A stretch of 5,403 bases of DNA, taken from NCBI GenBank assembly GCA_946479705.1, contig CAMLHI010000177.1:1-5403 (forward strand), given 5' to 3'. Position numbers and translations under genes: made by a program. Shown here piece by piece: positions 4,260 to 5,403 of the stretch. The notes beneath the pieces are model-generated. The model made no database searches. It was given only the letters and a program-made list of their open reading frames with translations, and was not told the origin of the DNA. Each line of letters opens with the position of its first letter. Within the stretch, counting starts at the first letter, position 1. The stretch comes from an uncultured Oxalobacteraceae bacterium. Its GTDB lineage: Bacteria; Pseudomonadota; Gammaproteobacteria; Burkholderiales; Burkholderiaceae.

Positions 4260-5403
4260 ATGCTGACAGGCTTATCGACCGACCATCATTGCGGCGCGGC
4301 CGCCCCCTGCCTGGCCAGGGAGGGCCGGCAATTCGTCGTGCGTTACTACTCGCGCACCACGAAGAAGCCGGAAAAGGTGGTGCGCCGGGCGGAAGCCTTG
4401 CTGATCGCCGCCGCCGGGCTCGACCTGGCGGTGGTCTACCAGGACAATGGCCGCGAAGAAGACGACTTCGGCAGCGCGCGCGGCACCCTCGATGCGCGCA
4501 GCGCCCTGGAGCAGGCGGCCCAGCTCGGACAGCCGCCCGGCTCGGCCATCTATTTCGCCGTCGACGCCGACTTCGGCAAGAAGCAGATCAAGGACTTTGT
4601 GCTGCCCTACTTCGAGGCTGTGCAGGAAGTCTTCAACCAGGACGGCCACCGCTACGCCATCGGCGTGTACGGCTCCGGCCTGACCTGCCGCCTGCTGCTG
4701 GCGGCGCCCTACCCGGTCGACTACGCCTGGCTGGCCGAATCCACCGGCTGGCGCGAATCGGCCGGCTACACCGGCTGGCACCTCAGGCAGCACGTCAACA
4801 CGGGCGAGCTGTGCGAACTCGGCACGGCGTGGGAAGCCTGCGAAGGCCAGGCTGATTTCGGCCAGTTCCGCGTGCTGGGCAAGCGCGCCAAGGGCTTGCT
4901 GTATGCGCGTGACGCCGCGGTGCGCCTGCGCGCCGCGCCGCATGCCGATGCCCCCGCGGTATTCGGCGTGCTGCCGCACGACGCCCCCGTCACGGTGCTG
5001 GGCCAGGCCGGCTATGGATGGGTGTTCGCCAGCCTCGCGCTCGACGAGGGCGAGGTCACCGGCTATGTCGATGCCGACGAGCTGGAGAAGCGCTCCGGCC
5101 CGCTGCTGCCGGCGCTGCCGCTGCCCCAGCTGCCCGAAGCCCACCTGGCGCGCGACAACCGTTCGGCGCGGCGCGACCATGACGGCAGCCACGCCTACCC
5201 GCTCGGGGAAAGCAAGCTGCCCCTGCGCGACCCGGCCGCCCCGGCCGTCGAACGCAGCGCCGCCCTCACCCGCCTGGCCGACTGGATGGACGTGGAAGCC
5301 AGTGCGCGCTACCTGCCCCATGACGGCGCGACCTACTGCAATGTGTACGCGGCCGACTACTGCTACCTCGCGCAGGTCTACCTGCCGCGCGTGTGGTGGA
5401 CCG
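4260..5403 (+). CDS. DUF1906 glycoside-hydrolase-like protein with SH3-like domain and Cys-Asn C-terminal domain (runs off right edge)
   Basis: 381 residues are visible, with no stop. Residues 1-205 match the DUF1906 (Rv2525c-like) TIM-barrel fold related to GH25 lysozymes: FVVRYYS at 25-31, RAEALLIAAAGLDLAVVYQDN at 43-63, AIYFAVDAD at 96-104 (Asp102 and Asp104 candidate active-site acids), GVYGSG at 135-140, QHVNTGE at 177-183 and DFGQF at 199-203. Residues 215-275 resemble an SH3 cell-wall-binding domain (VRLRAAP, then VTVLGQAGYGWVFAS and GYVDADEL). A Pro-rich, charged linker runs from about 280 to 330. From 335 a third domain begins, with DGATYCNVYAADYC at 355-368; Cys360 followed by Asn resembles the nucleophile region of NlpC/P60-like peptidases, but this is inference and the remaining catalytic residues lie outside. 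No signal peptide or transmembrane segment is present, odd for a wall-active enzyme. A phage-type lysin or a type VI-exported effector would fit. The natural substrate is not known. Confidence 0.7.
   Translation, partial: MLTGLSTDHHCGAAAPCLAREGRQFVVRYYSRTTKKPEKVVRRAEALLIAAAGLDLAVVYQDNGREEDDFGSARGTLDARSALEQAAQLGQPPGSAIYFAVDADFGKKQIKDFVLPYFEAVQEVFNQDGHRYAIGVYGSGLTCRLLLAAPYPVDYAWLAESTGWRESAGYTGWHLRQHVNTGELCELGTAWEACEGQADFGQFRVLGKRAKGLLYARDAAVRLRAAPHADAPAVFGVLPHDAPVTVLGQAGYGWVFASLALDEGEVTGYVDADELEKRSGPLLPALPLPQLPEAHLARDNRSARRDHDGSHAYPLGESKLPLRDPAAPAVERSAALTRLADWMDVEASARYLPHDGATYCNVYAADYCYLAQVYLPRVWWT

Noticed and set aside
4272..5321. 349-residue open frame on the minus strand opposite the DUF1906 gene
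   Set aside because: Shadow frame; the plus frame shows DUF1906 motifs and a ribosome binding site.

Overview
The window is GC-rich, densely coded proteobacterial DNA with two signal-peptide-bearing glycosidase genes, one probable lipoprotein and a three-helix DUF4337 protein. I read it as a chromosome segment of a Gram-negative, probably betaproteobacterial (Oxalobacteraceae such as Massilia or Duganella) soil or plant-associated bacterium. The taxonomy is inferred from composition and protein style only.

Left half (1-3431): a carbohydrate-degrading group. A GH2 beta-galactosidase-like gene runs off the left edge on the minus strand. It is divergent from a complete GH51 alpha-L-arabinofuranosidase (549-2096, plus). 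The 283-base region between them is AT-rich compared with the genes and holds at least three different palindromic elements and good promoter hexamers, so it looks like a sugar-responsive control region. Tail-to-tail with the GH51 gene, 18 bases apart, is a BNR_4-type beta-propeller lipoprotein (2115-3431, minus), preceded by a 22-base inverted repeat with 8-base perfect arms. Together the three proteins fit periplasmic trimming of an arabinose- and galactose-containing plant polymer. Arabinogalactan is the most economical guess, with the propeller as a candidate lyase or glycosidase for acidic or rhamnose-capped side chains.

Right half (3432-5403): unrelated functions. A DUF4337 membrane protein (3517-4107, minus) is divergent from a modular protein that runs off the right edge (from 4260, plus). 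That protein has a DUF1906 glycoside-hydrolase-like TIM barrel, a probable SH3-like domain, a Pro-rich linker and the start of a third domain with a Cys-Asn motif. It has cell-wall-enzyme architecture but no signal peptide, and it is the least understood gene here. The 152 bases between the two genes hold a 12-base perfect palindrome and a plausible promoter. No RNA gene, mobile element, CRISPR array or attachment site was seen.
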